Shown: piece by piece, positions 8,661 to 16,317 of the stretch
Layout of the letters: each line of letters begins with the position of its first letter
Position numbering within the stretch: the first letter of the stretch is position 1
Assembly: GCF_015624425.1 (NCBI RefSeq)
Contig: NZ_CP049919.1
Coordinates: 5,332,001-5,396,000 of the forward strand
Reading direction: 5' to 3'
Length of the DNA: 64,000 bases
Source of the DNA: Roseateles sp. DAIF2
Lineage (GTDB): Bacteria > Pseudomonadota > Gammaproteobacteria > Burkholderiales > Burkholderiaceae_C
Made by a program: the position numbers and the translations under genes
The notes under the pieces: model-generated
The model's database searches: none
What the model saw: the letters and a program-made list of their open reading frames with translations, nothing else
Told to the model about the DNA's origin: nothing

Positions 8661-8700
8661 ACTTGCGCAAGATAATCAATCGTTTATCATTTGCGCAAGT
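8661..8700. promoter_or_regulatory. Paired TTGCGCAA palindromes flanking a promoter
   Basis: ACTTGCGCAA (8661-8670) and TTGCGCAAGT (8691-8700) form a perfect 10-bp inverted repeat, and each half contains the 8-bp palindrome TTGCGCAA, with centres 28 bp apart. A possible promoter fits between them: TTGCGC as -35 (8663-8668), 16 bases, TATCAT as -10 (8685-8690), placing the start in the second palindrome. GATAA/TTATC elements also repeat in inverted form between the palindromes and again at about 8640-8656. The likely regulated gene is the small gene at 8990, which would have a leader of about 290 nt; the remainder of 8701-8989 shows no gene I can support. Confidence 0.5.
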
Positions 8701-8989
8701 TGCGGCGTGGTTCACCGCAACGACACCCCAAACGCCGACAGGCCAACCCATCCGACCCGGCCAGCCGCCGCGCTGATGCAACGACGCCGACTCCCTTGCG
8801 GGCCCAGAACCGTGGCCCGAGGGAAGGCGACGCTCTTGTGCATCCGCCGCGCGCCCGCCATTCGCTCAAGAGCCGCCCCGCGGGCTCTGCGTTGATGTTG
8901 TTTTGCTTCCGATGACGCTGCCGCGCTGCAGTGGCGCCGCCGCATCGCCCATTGTTCTGCCGCGAGCCCGGCTCGCAAGGAGAGAGTTC

Positions 8990-9181
8990 ATGTCTCAGTT
9001 CACCGCTCCCCGGCCGCAGCTCAGCCTGAGCCTGCGCAAGCCGCGCAATCCGCTGGTGGCGCCGAGCCTGCTGCGTCAGGCCGGCCGCCATGACGCCGCG
9101 AGCAAGTCGCAGCGCCAGCAAGCCAAGACCGCCCTGCTGAAGGAAGTCCGTCAGCTCGTGCCTCTAGACCGCAGCCCCTGA
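8990..9181 (+). CDS. Small basic hypothetical protein (63 aa)
   Basis: A 63-residue protein, MSQFTAPRPQ..., Lys/Arg/Gln-rich with no membrane segment or cysteine pair. The ATG at 8990 is preceded by a near-ideal AAGGAGAGA Shine-Dalgarno, which is why I prefer it over upstream in-frame starts. It may be the first gene of a short run (8990, 9224, 9575) leading to the HDOD protein. No family was recognised. The well-formed ribosome site and the operator-like region at 8661-8700 are the reasons for keeping it. Confidence 0.55.
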   Translation: MSQFTAPRPQLSLSLRKPRNPLVAPSLLRQAGRHDAASKSQRQQAKTALLKEVRQLVPLDRSP

Positions 9182-9223
9182 CTCGCGACGCGAGCGGGGC
9201 ATCCCGACGGGAGAAGAATCATC

Positions 9224-9478
9224 ATGAAACATGTGTATGCGATGGGCCGCCACCCCGAGGCCGCCATCACCGCCGAAGCCTGGCGCCGCGGCCTGGCCAG
9301 TACCCTGCGCCGCACCGGCGCCGGCATGCTGCGGCTGGCCGAGCGCCTGGCCCGGGTGCAGGCCCGCCGGCGCCGCGCGCCGGAGCTGGAGTTCTACGCC
9401 GAAGCCGGCGCGCCAGAAGGGGCGCTGTATGTCGACGGCCAACTGATCGGCACCCTGCCGGGTGTCACGCGCCTGTGA
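9224..9478 (+). CDS. Small hypothetical protein (84 aa)
   Basis: An 84-residue protein starting MKHVYAMGRHPEAAITAEAW, with an amphipathic basic middle (LRLAERLARVQARRRRAPELEF) and a C-terminal short beta-like section ALYVDGQLIGTLPGV. GGGAGAAG lies about 8 bases upstream of ATG 9224. It sits 42 bases after the 63-aa gene and 96 bases before the HDOD gene, all on the plus strand. No known family was identified. Confidence 0.55.
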   Translation: MKHVYAMGRHPEAAITAEAWRRGLASTLRRTGAGMLRLAERLARVQARRRRAPELEFYAEAGAPEGALYVDGQLIGTLPGVTRL

Positions 9479-9574
9479 TTCCGGTACTGATGGGCCTGGC
9501 GCGGCTGGTCCTGGGCGTCAAGACGGGCGAGATCATGCCGATATACGATCACCATCATCCCGAGGTGATCCTGC

Positions 9575-10417
9575 ATGAACCCGCCCGCTCTTGCCCTGCC
9601 GCTGCGCCAGGCCCCGCCCGATCTGGCCGCCTGGACGGCGGCCCTGCGCGATGCGGAGATCCCCGTGCTCGCCACGACGGCCGAATCCTTGGAGCTGATG
9701 CGCGCCAATGAGGATGCCTTCGATGCCAACAGCATCGGGGAGATGATCGCCACCGACCCGCTGATGACCCTGAAGGTGCTGGCCCATGCGGCCACGCACC
9801 GTTCTGGGCGACTGCTGACCGATGCCGAGACGGTGACGGCGGCGATCGTCTGGATGGGCATCACGCCCTTTTTCGCCGCCTTCGGGCCGCAGCCCACCGT
9901 GGAGCAGCGCCTGGCCGACCAGCCGGCGGCGCTGGCCGGGCTGCAGCGCGTGCTGCGCCGCGCCGACCGCGCCGCGCGCTTCGCGCTGGGTTTCGCGGCG
10001 CACCGCGCCGACCCGGACGCGGCCGTGATCCACAGCGCCGCCAGCCTGCATGACTTCGCCGAGATGCTGCTGTGGGTGCATGCGCCGGCGCTGGCGCTGG
10101 AGATCCGCGCGCGCCAGCAGGCCGACCGCCAGCTGCGCAGCGCCGCGGTGCAGCGCGAGCTGCTGAACATCGAGCTGGCCGACCTCGAGCAGGCCCTGAT
10201 GAAGACCTGGCATCTGCCCGAGCTGCTGGCCCATATCACCGACGACAAGCGCGGCCTCGACCCGCAGGTGCAGACGGTGCGCCTGGCGGTGCGCCTGGCG
10301 CGCCACACGGCCGACGGCTGGGACGATGCTGCGGTGCCGGACGACATCAGCGACATCGCCCAGTTGCTGAACCTGGGCCCGCTGGCCACCGAGCGCCTGC
10401 TGCACGAACTCGACTGA
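9575..10417 (+). CDS. HDOD-domain signalling protein
   Basis: A 280-aa protein dominated by an HDOD domain (HD-related output domain; about residues 20-220), with family landmarks IPVLATTAESLELM, SIGEMIATDPLMTLKVLAHAATH, TVTAAIVWMGITPFF and HSAASLHDFAEMLLWVHAP. HDOD proteins lack full HD metal-phosphohydrolase activity and are associated with regulation of motility, stress and cyclic-dinucleotide signalling; no GGDEF or EAL domain is attached here. ATG 9575 has GAGGTGA about 7 bases upstream. The methyltransferase gene at 10437 starts 19 bases after its stop, so they probably share a transcript. Confidence 0.85.
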   Translation: MNPPALALPLRQAPPDLAAWTAALRDAEIPVLATTAESLELMRANEDAFDANSIGEMIATDPLMTLKVLAHAATHRSGRLLTDAETVTAAIVWMGITPFFAAFGPQPTVEQRLADQPAALAGLQRVLRRADRAARFALGFAAHRADPDAAVIHSAASLHDFAEMLLWVHAPALALEIRARQQADRQLRSAAVQRELLNIELADLEQALMKTWHLPELLAHITDDKRGLDPQVQTVRLAVRLARHTADGWDDAAVPDDISDIAQLLNLGPLATERLLHELD

Positions 10418-10436
10418 AAGAAAGCACGATCTCCCG

Positions 10437-11042
10437 ATGAGCGGACCGACCCTGGACTTCTGGCAGCAGCGCTTCGAGAACGGCGACACCCCCTGGGACC
10501 GCGGCGCGGCCCATCCGCAGCTGCAGCGCTGGCTGGACGAGGGCCAGCTGGCGCCGGGCCTTGCCACCCTGGTGCCCGGCTGCGGCCGCGGCCATGAGCT
10601 GGTGGCCCTGGGCCGGTCCGGCATCGCCGCCACCGGGCTGGACTATGCGCCGGCCGCGGTGGCGCTGGCGCGCGAGCGCCTGGGCGATCTGCCGGGCCGG
10701 GTGCTGCAGGCCGATGTGCTGGACTGGGCCCCGGAGGCGCCGCTGGACCGCATCTACGAGCAGACCTGCCTGTGCGCGCTGCATCCGGACCAATGGCGGC
10801 GCTATGCCGATCGCTTGCATGCCTGGCTGAAACCGGGCGGGCGGCTGCTGGCGCTCTTCATGCAGGCGCGCCGCGAGGGCGCGGCCGAAGGTCGGGTCGA
10901 GGGCCCGCCCTATCACGGCGACATCAACGCGATGCGCGTGCTGTTCCCGGCTTCGCTGTGGGATTGGCCGGCGCCGCCCTACCCGGCCGTTGCGCATGAG
11001 CGCGGCTGGTTCGAGCTGGCGGTGGTGCTGACGCGGTGCTGA
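10437..11042 (+). CDS. Thiopurine S-methyltransferase-type SAM methyltransferase
   Basis: A 201-aa class I SAM-dependent methyltransferase of the TPMT family. It opens with the family signature LDFWQQRFENGDTPWDRGAAHPQLQRWL, followed by motif I LVPGCGRGHELVAL (about 42-55), the acidic residue after strand 2 (GLDYAP), and the YEQTCLCALHPDQWRRYADRLHAWLKPGGRLLALF region. Bacterial members methylate thiols, thiopurines or metalloids such as Se/Te; the native substrate cannot be read from the sequence. Length is usual for the short bacterial form. It sits 19 bases after the HDOD gene and convergent to the lrp-type gene (4 bases between stops). Confidence 0.87.
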   Translation: MSGPTLDFWQQRFENGDTPWDRGAAHPQLQRWLDEGQLAPGLATLVPGCGRGHELVALGRSGIAATGLDYAPAAVALARERLGDLPGRVLQADVLDWAPEAPLDRIYEQTCLCALHPDQWRRYADRLHAWLKPGGRLLALFMQARREGAAEGRVEGPPYHGDINAMRVLFPASLWDWPAPPYPAVAHERGWFELAVVLTRC

Positions 11043-11046
11043 GCGG

Positions 11047-11529
11047 CTACAAGGGCACGGCCGTCGTGTTCTTCAGGCGGTCCAGCACAAAGCTGGTCTT
11101 GCAGTCCTGCACGCTGGGGTGCTTCAAGAGGGTCTCGCTGATGAAGCGGGCGTAATGCGCCATGTCCTGCACCAGCACGCGCAGCAGATAGTCCATGTCG
11201 CCGGTCAGGGCCGCGCATTCCACCACCTCGGGCCAGGTCTGCACCGCGGCGCGGAACAGGTCCATCGGGTTGCGCTTGTGGCTCTCGGTCTGCTTCTCAA
11301 GCCTGACATTGATGTAGGCGGTCAGCGACAGGCCCACCTTCTCCGGCCGCACCAGGGCCACATAGGCGGCGATCGCACCACCCTCCTCCAGGCGCCGCAC
11401 GCGCCGCAGCACGGCCGAGGCCGAGAGGTTGACCTGGGCCGCCAGCGCGTCATAGGTGACGCGGCCGTCCTGCTGCAGCGCCCTCAAAATGCGCCGATCG
11501 ATCGCGTCGAGCTGGATGTCGCCTTCCAT
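11047..11529 (-). CDS. Lrp/AsnC-family transcriptional regulator (likely regulator of hppD)
   Basis: A 160-aa feast/famine regulator. The N-terminal winged HTH is DAIDRRILRALQQDGRVTYDALAAQVNLSASAVLRRVRRLEEGG; the C-terminal RAM/AsnC ligand domain follows (VECAALTGDMDYLLRVLVQDMAHYARFI). I use the ATG at 11529 (MEGDIQLD) rather than the in-frame ATG at 11559, since the latter would put a coding start inside one of the dyads. It is divergent from hppD across 125 bases that hold two matching dyads (11542-11554 and 11583-11595). This is the standard arrangement of a local Lrp-type regulator with the tyrosine-degradation gene. An aromatic amino acid or 4-hydroxyphenylpyruvate is the likely effector by inference. 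Confidence 0.9.
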   Translation of the reverse strand: MEGDIQLDAIDRRILRALQQDGRVTYDALAAQVNLSASAVLRRVRRLEEGGAIAAYVALVRPEKVGLSLTAYINVRLEKQTESHKRNPMDLFRAAVQTWPEVVECAALTGDMDYLLRVLVQDMAHYARFISETLLKHPSVQDCKTSFVLDRLKNTTAVPL

Positions 11530-11541
11530 ATCCGAAGTTTC

Positions 11542-11595
11542 GCAGGATTCCTGCAGCATTGCGCCATCCCACGCCTGAGATCGCAGGAATCCTGC
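11542..11595. promoter_or_regulatory. Two GCAGGA-N-TCCTGC dyads between lrp and hppD
   Basis: GCAGGATTCCTGC lies at 11542-11554 and GCAGGAATCCTGC at 11583-11595. Each is a perfect 6+6 dyad around one base, and they are reverse complements of each other. Their centres are 41 bp apart, close to four helical turns, so both present the same DNA face. This suits an Lrp-type octamer. A TTGACC -35-like hexamer for hppD lies at 11616-11621. Confidence 0.6.
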
Positions 11596-11654
11596 GCCCC
11601 TGCGCTCCTACAGTCTTGACCTATCGCAAGGCATTCAAAGCAGGAGACCCCGCC

Positions 11655-12788
11655 ATGGCATTCACCCCCTGGGACAACCCGATGGGCACCGACGGCTTCG
11701 AGTTCATCGAGTTCGCCGCCCCCGATCCCGCCGCCCTGGGCCGGCTGTTCGAGACCATGGGCTTCACCGCCGTGGCCAAGCACCGCCACAAGAACGTGAC
11801 GCTGTACCGCCAGGGCGGCGTCAACTTCATCATCAACGCCGAGACCGATGCCTTCGCGCAGCGCTTCGCGCGCCTGCATGGCCCCTCGATCTGCGCGATC
11901 GCCTTCCGCGTCAAGGACGCAGGCTACGCCTACCAGCGCGCGCTGGAACTGGGCGCCTGGGGCTTCGACAACAAGACCGGCCCGATGGAGCTGAACATCC
12001 CGGCGATCAAGGGCATCGGCGATTCGCTGATCTACCTGGTCGACCGCTGGCAAGGCAAGAACGGCGCGGCCGCCGGCGAGATCGGCAATATCTCGATCTA
12101 CGACGTGGACTTCGTGCCGCTGCTGGACGCTGAAGGGCGCCCGGTCGACGCCAACCCCAAGGGCAACGGCCTGACCTACATCGACCACCTGACGCACAAC
12201 GTGTTCCGCGGCCGCATGAAGGAATGGGCGGACTTCTACGAGCGCCTGTTCAACTTCCGCGAGGTGCGCTACTTCGACATCGAGGGCAAGCTGACCGGCC
12301 TGAAGAGCAAGGCCATGACCAGCCCCTGCGGCAAGATCCGCATCCCGATCAACGAGAGCAGCGACGACAAGAGCCAGATCGCCGAGTACCTGGACCTCTA
12401 CCACGGTGAGGGCATCCAGCACGTCGCGCTGGGCACCGACGACATCTACACCACCGTCGAGGGCATGAAGAACGGCGGCGTGGTATTCCAGGACACGATC
12501 GACATCTACTTCGACCTGATCGACAAGCGCCTGCCGGGCCATGGCGAGAAGGTCGACGAGCTGCGCCGCCTGCGCATCCTGATCGACGGCGCCGCGCATC
12601 TGGGCGCCGAGAAGGAACTGCTGCTGCAGATCTTCACCAAGGAAGTGATCGGCCCGATCTTCTTCGAGCTGATCCAGCGCAAGGGCAATGAGGGCTTCGG
12701 CGAAGGCAATTTCAAGGCCCTGTTCGAGAGCATCGAACTGGACCAGATCCGCCGCGGCGTGCTCAAAGACGAGAAGTCGGAAGCCTAA
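11655..12788 (+). CDS. hppD: 4-hydroxyphenylpyruvate dioxygenase
   Basis: A 377-aa Fe(II)-dependent dioxygenase converting 4-hydroxyphenylpyruvate to homogentisate in tyrosine catabolism. The two vicinal-oxygen-chelate halves are visible. The first includes GTDGFEFIEFAAPD, and the catalytic C-terminal half begins TYIDHLTHNVFRGRMKEWADFYERLFNF, giving the first Fe-binding His. The second His is in GEGIQHVALGTDDI and the Glu ligand in the late QIFTKEVIGPIFFELIQRKGNEGFGEGNFKALFESIE. ATG 11655 has CAGGAG about 8 bases upstream. Divergent from its likely Lrp-type regulator. The stop overlaps that of the convergent lipase gene by 4 bases. Confidence 0.96.
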   Translation: MAFTPWDNPMGTDGFEFIEFAAPDPAALGRLFETMGFTAVAKHRHKNVTLYRQGGVNFIINAETDAFAQRFARLHGPSICAIAFRVKDAGYAYQRALELGAWGFDNKTGPMELNIPAIKGIGDSLIYLVDRWQGKNGAAAGEIGNISIYDVDFVPLLDAEGRPVDANPKGNGLTYIDHLTHNVFRGRMKEWADFYERLFNFREVRYFDIEGKLTGLKSKAMTSPCGKIRIPINESSDDKSQIAEYLDLYHGEGIQHVALGTDDIYTTVEGMKNGGVVFQDTIDIYFDLIDKRLPGHGEKVDELRRLRILIDGAAHLGAEKELLLQIFTKEVIGPIFFELIQRKGNEGFGEGNFKALFESIELDQIRRGVLKDEKSEA

Positions 12789-13696
12789 GCGTCCAGTTCG
12801 GTCAGCACCTCGGCGAACAGGCCGGGGTCGAAGACCAGCCGCAGATGCCCGAGGCCCGGCTTGTAGCGGGCCTCGGCACCCGCCAGCGCCGCGGTGCCGG
12901 CCGGGCACACCACCTGGTCGGCATTGCTGTAGTAGCAGATCAGGCGGGCACGAAAGGCCGGCGTTTCCGCCGCGCCCAGCTCGCCCAGCCAGGCGCCGGC
13001 GCGGCGCATCTGGCGCGCATTGGTGGCCGAGCCCAGCGCCGCCATCACCGTGCCGGCATGCGGCGTGCCCAGCGTGATGCCGCGGTGCAGCCGCCCGGCA
13101 TCGCCGCAGCCATGGCGGCGCCACCAGGCGCGCAGCGCCAGCCCGCCCATGCTGTGTGCCACCACCAGCGGCGCCATGCCGGTGGCCCGCTCCAGCCGGC
13201 GCAGCGCAGCCTCGATCTCATCTGCATAGGCATCGATCGAGCCGAAGGCCGGCTCCATCGTCAGCGCGATGCAGGCATGGCCGCGCGCACGGAGGCGCGC
13301 CAACCAGCCGTTCCACAGGCCGCGATTGCAGCTGTAGCCATGCAGCAGCAGCACGCCGCGCCGGCCGTTCGCCGCGTTCGCGACATCGGGCAGATGGTCC
13401 GGCTCGCACGCCGCCCGAAAGGGCTGCTGCCAGGCGAAGACCCGCTCGCAGGCCCAGAACTCCTGCCACCAGGCCCGCAGCAGCCCCGGCAGGGCCGGCG
13501 CCGGCGTCGCCTCGCCGCGATTGATCAGCGGCAGCGCCAGGAAGCCCAGCAGCATCACCAGCCCGTAGCCCCAGAAGCCCAGCGCGGCCCAGGTCAGCGC
13601 CACCAGCGGCCCCTCGGCGGGCCAGAGCCAGACCAGCAGGCCGCCGGCCAGCAGCAGGCGCAGCAGCACCTGCAGACGTTGTATCTGTGCATTCAT
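12785..13696 (-). CDS. Membrane-anchored alpha/beta hydrolase (lipase-like)
   Basis: A 303-aa protein with two N-terminal membrane segments (about residues 8-26 and 31-57). An alpha/beta hydrolase domain follows: strand/oxyanion HG in GVLLLHGYSCNRGLWNGWL (about 113-132), nucleophile elbow AHSMGG with Ser182, a likely acid in YYSNADQVV, and catalytic His in GLGHLRLVF. The LLLHGYxCNRGxW pattern is typical of triacylglycerol lipase/permease-type hydrolases of betaproteobacteria. Membrane anchoring suggests an active site at the membrane surface, probably periplasmic. Convergent with hppD, with 4 bases of stop overlap. Confidence 0.85.
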   Translation of the reverse strand: MNAQIQRLQVLLRLLLAGGLLVWLWPAEGPLVALTWAALGFWGYGLVMLLGFLALPLINRGEATPAPALPGLLRAWWQEFWACERVFAWQQPFRAACEPDHLPDVANAANGRRGVLLLHGYSCNRGLWNGWLARLRARGHACIALTMEPAFGSIDAYADEIEAALRRLERATGMAPLVVAHSMGGLALRAWWRRHGCGDAGRLHRGITLGTPHAGTVMAALGSATNARQMRRAGAWLGELGAAETPAFRARLICYYSNADQVVCPAGTAALAGAEARYKPGLGHLRLVFDPGLFAEVLTELDA

Positions 13697-13744
13697 CGCG
13701 CCGCATCATCGCCGATCGGCGCCGACCGTCATCGCCACGCCACA

Positions 13745-14512
13745 ATGGCGGCCATGGGCGACAAGACCTCCAGCCGCGCCGAGGCGCAACGCGCGCGCAT
13801 CCTGGAACAGCTGCGGCGCGTCGAGGCCGAGATCGCGGCGCGCGCCGCGCGACCGGGCCTGCCGGCGCGGGTGCAGGCGTTGAAGGCCTACCAGCAGCGG
13901 CGCTTCGAGCGCAGCTATGCGGACCTGCTGGCCGTGCCTCGCTATGCGGCGGCGGCGCAGTTCTTCCTCGATGAGCTCTACGGCCCTGCCGATTTCAGCC
14001 GCCGCGATGCGCAGTTCGCGCGCGTCGTGCCGGCGCTGGTGCGCCTATTCCCGGCCGAGGTGGTCGACACGGTGGCGCAGCTGGCCGAGCTGCATGGCCT
14101 GTCCGAGCAGCTGGACAGCGCGATGGGCGCGCAGCTGCTGGACCGGCCGCGCTTCGACGCCGCCGACTATGCGCGCGCCTGGCAGGCCGCGGCCACGCCG
14201 GCGCAGCGCGAGCGCCAGATCGAGCTGCTGCTGTCGGTGGGACTGGCGCTCGACGCGCTGACGCGCAAGCCGCTGCTGCGCCAGGCGCTGCGCATGATGC
14301 GCGGCCCGGCCACGGCCGCGGGGCTAGCGGAGCTGCAGCGCTTCCTGGAGTCGGGCTTCGACACCTTCAAGGCCATGGGCGGCGCGGCGGACTTCCTCGA
14401 CACCGTGGCCTGGCGCGAGCGCGCGCTGGCCGCGGCGCTGTTCTCCCCACAGGCGCCGCAGCGCGTGGCCGACTGTCCCGCAGGCGACTCGGTGCTAGGG
14501 CAACTCCCCTAA
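13745..14512 (+). CDS. FFLEELY-domain-type conserved hypothetical protein
   Basis: A 255-aa helical cytoplasmic protein. The diagnostic stretch AAAQFFLDELYGPADFSRRDAQFARVVPALVRLFP (about 73-107) matches the conserved core of proteins usually described as FFLEELY-domain or DUF hypothetical proteins in Burkholderiales and Xanthomonadales. Function is unknown. The start could be ATG 13745 or the ATG at 13754; neither has a convincing Shine-Dalgarno and I keep the longer form. It lies divergent from the lipase gene (48 bases between starts) and 77 bases upstream of fadD. Confidence 0.78.
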   Translation: MAAMGDKTSSRAEAQRARILEQLRRVEAEIAARAARPGLPARVQALKAYQQRRFERSYADLLAVPRYAAAAQFFLDELYGPADFSRRDAQFARVVPALVRLFPAEVVDTVAQLAELHGLSEQLDSAMGAQLLDRPRFDAADYARAWQAAATPAQRERQIELLLSVGLALDALTRKPLLRQALRMMRGPATAAGLAELQRFLESGFDTFKAMGGAADFLDTVAWRERALAAALFSPQAPQRVADCPAGDSVLGQLP

Positions 14513-14589
14513 CCCGCACTCCGGACCCGGCCCGACCATCGGAGCCGAGAACGCCGCATGTCGACGGCACCCCACGAAGGAGACATCCG

Positions 14590-16317
14590 GTGAATGCGTT
14601 GCTGGCCCCCGAGATCGGCGAAGAGACCGTCGCCCGCCCCTGGCTCAAGAGCTACCCGCAAGGCGTGCCAGCCGAGGTGCGCGTCGACACCTACCGCTCG
14701 CTGGTCGAGTTGCTGGAGGAGGCCTTCCGCAAATACGCACACCGCGATGCGGCCGCCTGCATGGACCAGCGCCTGAGCTTCCGGCAGGTGGACGAGCTGT
14801 CGCAGGCGCTGGGCGCCTGGCTACAAGCCCGGGAGCTGCCGCGCGGCGCGCGCGTCGCCATCATGATGCCCAATGTGCTGCAGTACATGGTGGCGATCGC
14901 CGCGATCCTGCGCGCCGGCTACACGGTGGTGAACGTCAACCCGCTCTACACGCCGCGCGAGCTGGAGCATCAGCTGAAGGACTCGGGCGCGCAGGCCATC
15001 ATCGTGCTGGAGAACTTCGCGGCCACGCTGGAAGAGGTCATCGAGCGCACGCCGGTGCACCATGTGCTGCTGACCGGGCTGGGCGATCTGCTCAGCTGGT
15101 GGAAGGGCCCGCTGATCAACTTCGCGGTGCGCCATGTGAAGAAGATGGTGCCGGAATTCCGCCTGCCGACCGGCGAGGGCCGCAGCGTGACCCGCTTCGG
15201 CCGCGCGCTCGAAGAGGGGGCCGGCTTGCATCTGCGGCGCGTCGAGCTCGGGCCTGACGACGTGGCCTTCCTGCAGTACACCGGCGGCACCACCGGCGTG
15301 TCCAAGGGCGCCACCCTGCTGCATCGCAATGTGGTCGCCAACATCCTGCAGGCCGAGGCCTGGTTCGCGCCGATGCTGAACAAGCTGGGCGACAAGCCGC
15401 TGACCACGGTCTGCGCGCTGCCGCTGTATCACATCTTCGCGCTGACGGCCTGCTACATGCTCGGCGCGCGCCTGGGCATGATGAACCTGCTGATCACGAA
15501 TCCGCGTGACATCCCGGGCTTCATCGCGACCCTGCGGAACTACCGGGTGAACCTGTTCCCGGCGGTCAACACGCTGTTCAATGCGCTGGCCAACGACCCG
15601 GCCTTCGCCCGGCTGGACTTCAGCGAGCTGGTGATCTCCAACGGCGGCGGCATGGCGGTGCAGCAGGCAACCGCCGAGAAATGGCTGAAGATCACCGGCT
15701 GCCCGGTGGTGGAGGGCTATGGCCTGTCCGAGACCGCACCGGTGGCGACGATCAACCGGCTGGATGTGCACGAGTTCAACGGCTCGATCGGCCTGCCGGT
15801 GCCCAACACCGAGGTGGCGATCCGCGACGACGAGGGCCGCGACCAGCCCGTCGGCGAACGCGGCGAGATCTGCATCCGCGGCCCGCAGGTGATGGCCGGC
15901 TACTGGAACCGCCCGGACGAGACCGCGAACGTGATGCATGCGGACGGCTTCTTCAAGAGCGGCGACATCGGCGTGATGGACGAGGGCGGCTTCATCCGCA
16001 TCGTCGATCGCAAGAAGGACATGATCCTGGTCTCGGGCTTCAACGTCTACCCGACCGAGATCGAGCAGGTGGTGAACATGCATCCCGGCGTGCTGGAATG
16101 CGCCGCGGTCGGCATCCCCGATGCCCGCTCCGGCGAGGCGGTGAAGCTCTACGTCGTCAAGCAAGACCCGACCCTGGCCGAGGAGGACCTGAGCGCCTTC
16201 TGCCAGGCGCAGCTGACCGCCTACAAGCGGCCCAAGTACATCGAGTTCCGCGACGAGCTGCCGAAAAGCAATGTCGGCAAGATCCTGCGGCGCGAGCTGC
16301 GCAGCAGCAGCGCATGA
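14590..16317 (+). CDS. fadD: Long-chain fatty-acid-CoA ligase
   Basis: A 575-aa AMP-forming acyl-CoA synthetase that activates fatty acids for beta-oxidation at the cytoplasmic face of the inner membrane. Key signatures: P-loop-like AMP motif YTGGTTGVSKGA (about 236-247), VVEGYGLSETAPVATIN (A5), RSGDIGVMDEGGFIRIVDRKKDMILVSGFNVYP (A7-A8) and the catalytic Lys near the C-terminus in PKSNVGKILRRELR. The start is GTG 14590, preceded by a clear GAAGGAGA Shine-Dalgarno; no in-frame ATG fits better. Its stop overlaps the ATG of the MBL-fold gene (ATGA), indicating coupled translation. Confidence 0.94.
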   Translation: MNALLAPEIGEETVARPWLKSYPQGVPAEVRVDTYRSLVELLEEAFRKYAHRDAAACMDQRLSFRQVDELSQALGAWLQARELPRGARVAIMMPNVLQYMVAIAAILRAGYTVVNVNPLYTPRELEHQLKDSGAQAIIVLENFAATLEEVIERTPVHHVLLTGLGDLLSWWKGPLINFAVRHVKKMVPEFRLPTGEGRSVTRFGRALEEGAGLHLRRVELGPDDVAFLQYTGGTTGVSKGATLLHRNVVANILQAEAWFAPMLNKLGDKPLTTVCALPLYHIFALTACYMLGARLGMMNLLITNPRDIPGFIATLRNYRVNLFPAVNTLFNALANDPAFARLDFSELVISNGGGMAVQQATAEKWLKITGCPVVEGYGLSETAPVATINRLDVHEFNGSIGLPVPNTEVAIRDDEGRDQPVGERGEICIRGPQVMAGYWNRPDETANVMHADGFFKSGDIGVMDEGGFIRIVDRKKDMILVSGFNVYPTEIEQVVNMHPGVLECAAVGIPDARSGEAVKLYVVKQDPTLAEEDLSAFCQAQLTAYKRPKYIEFRDELPKSNVGKILRRELRSSSA

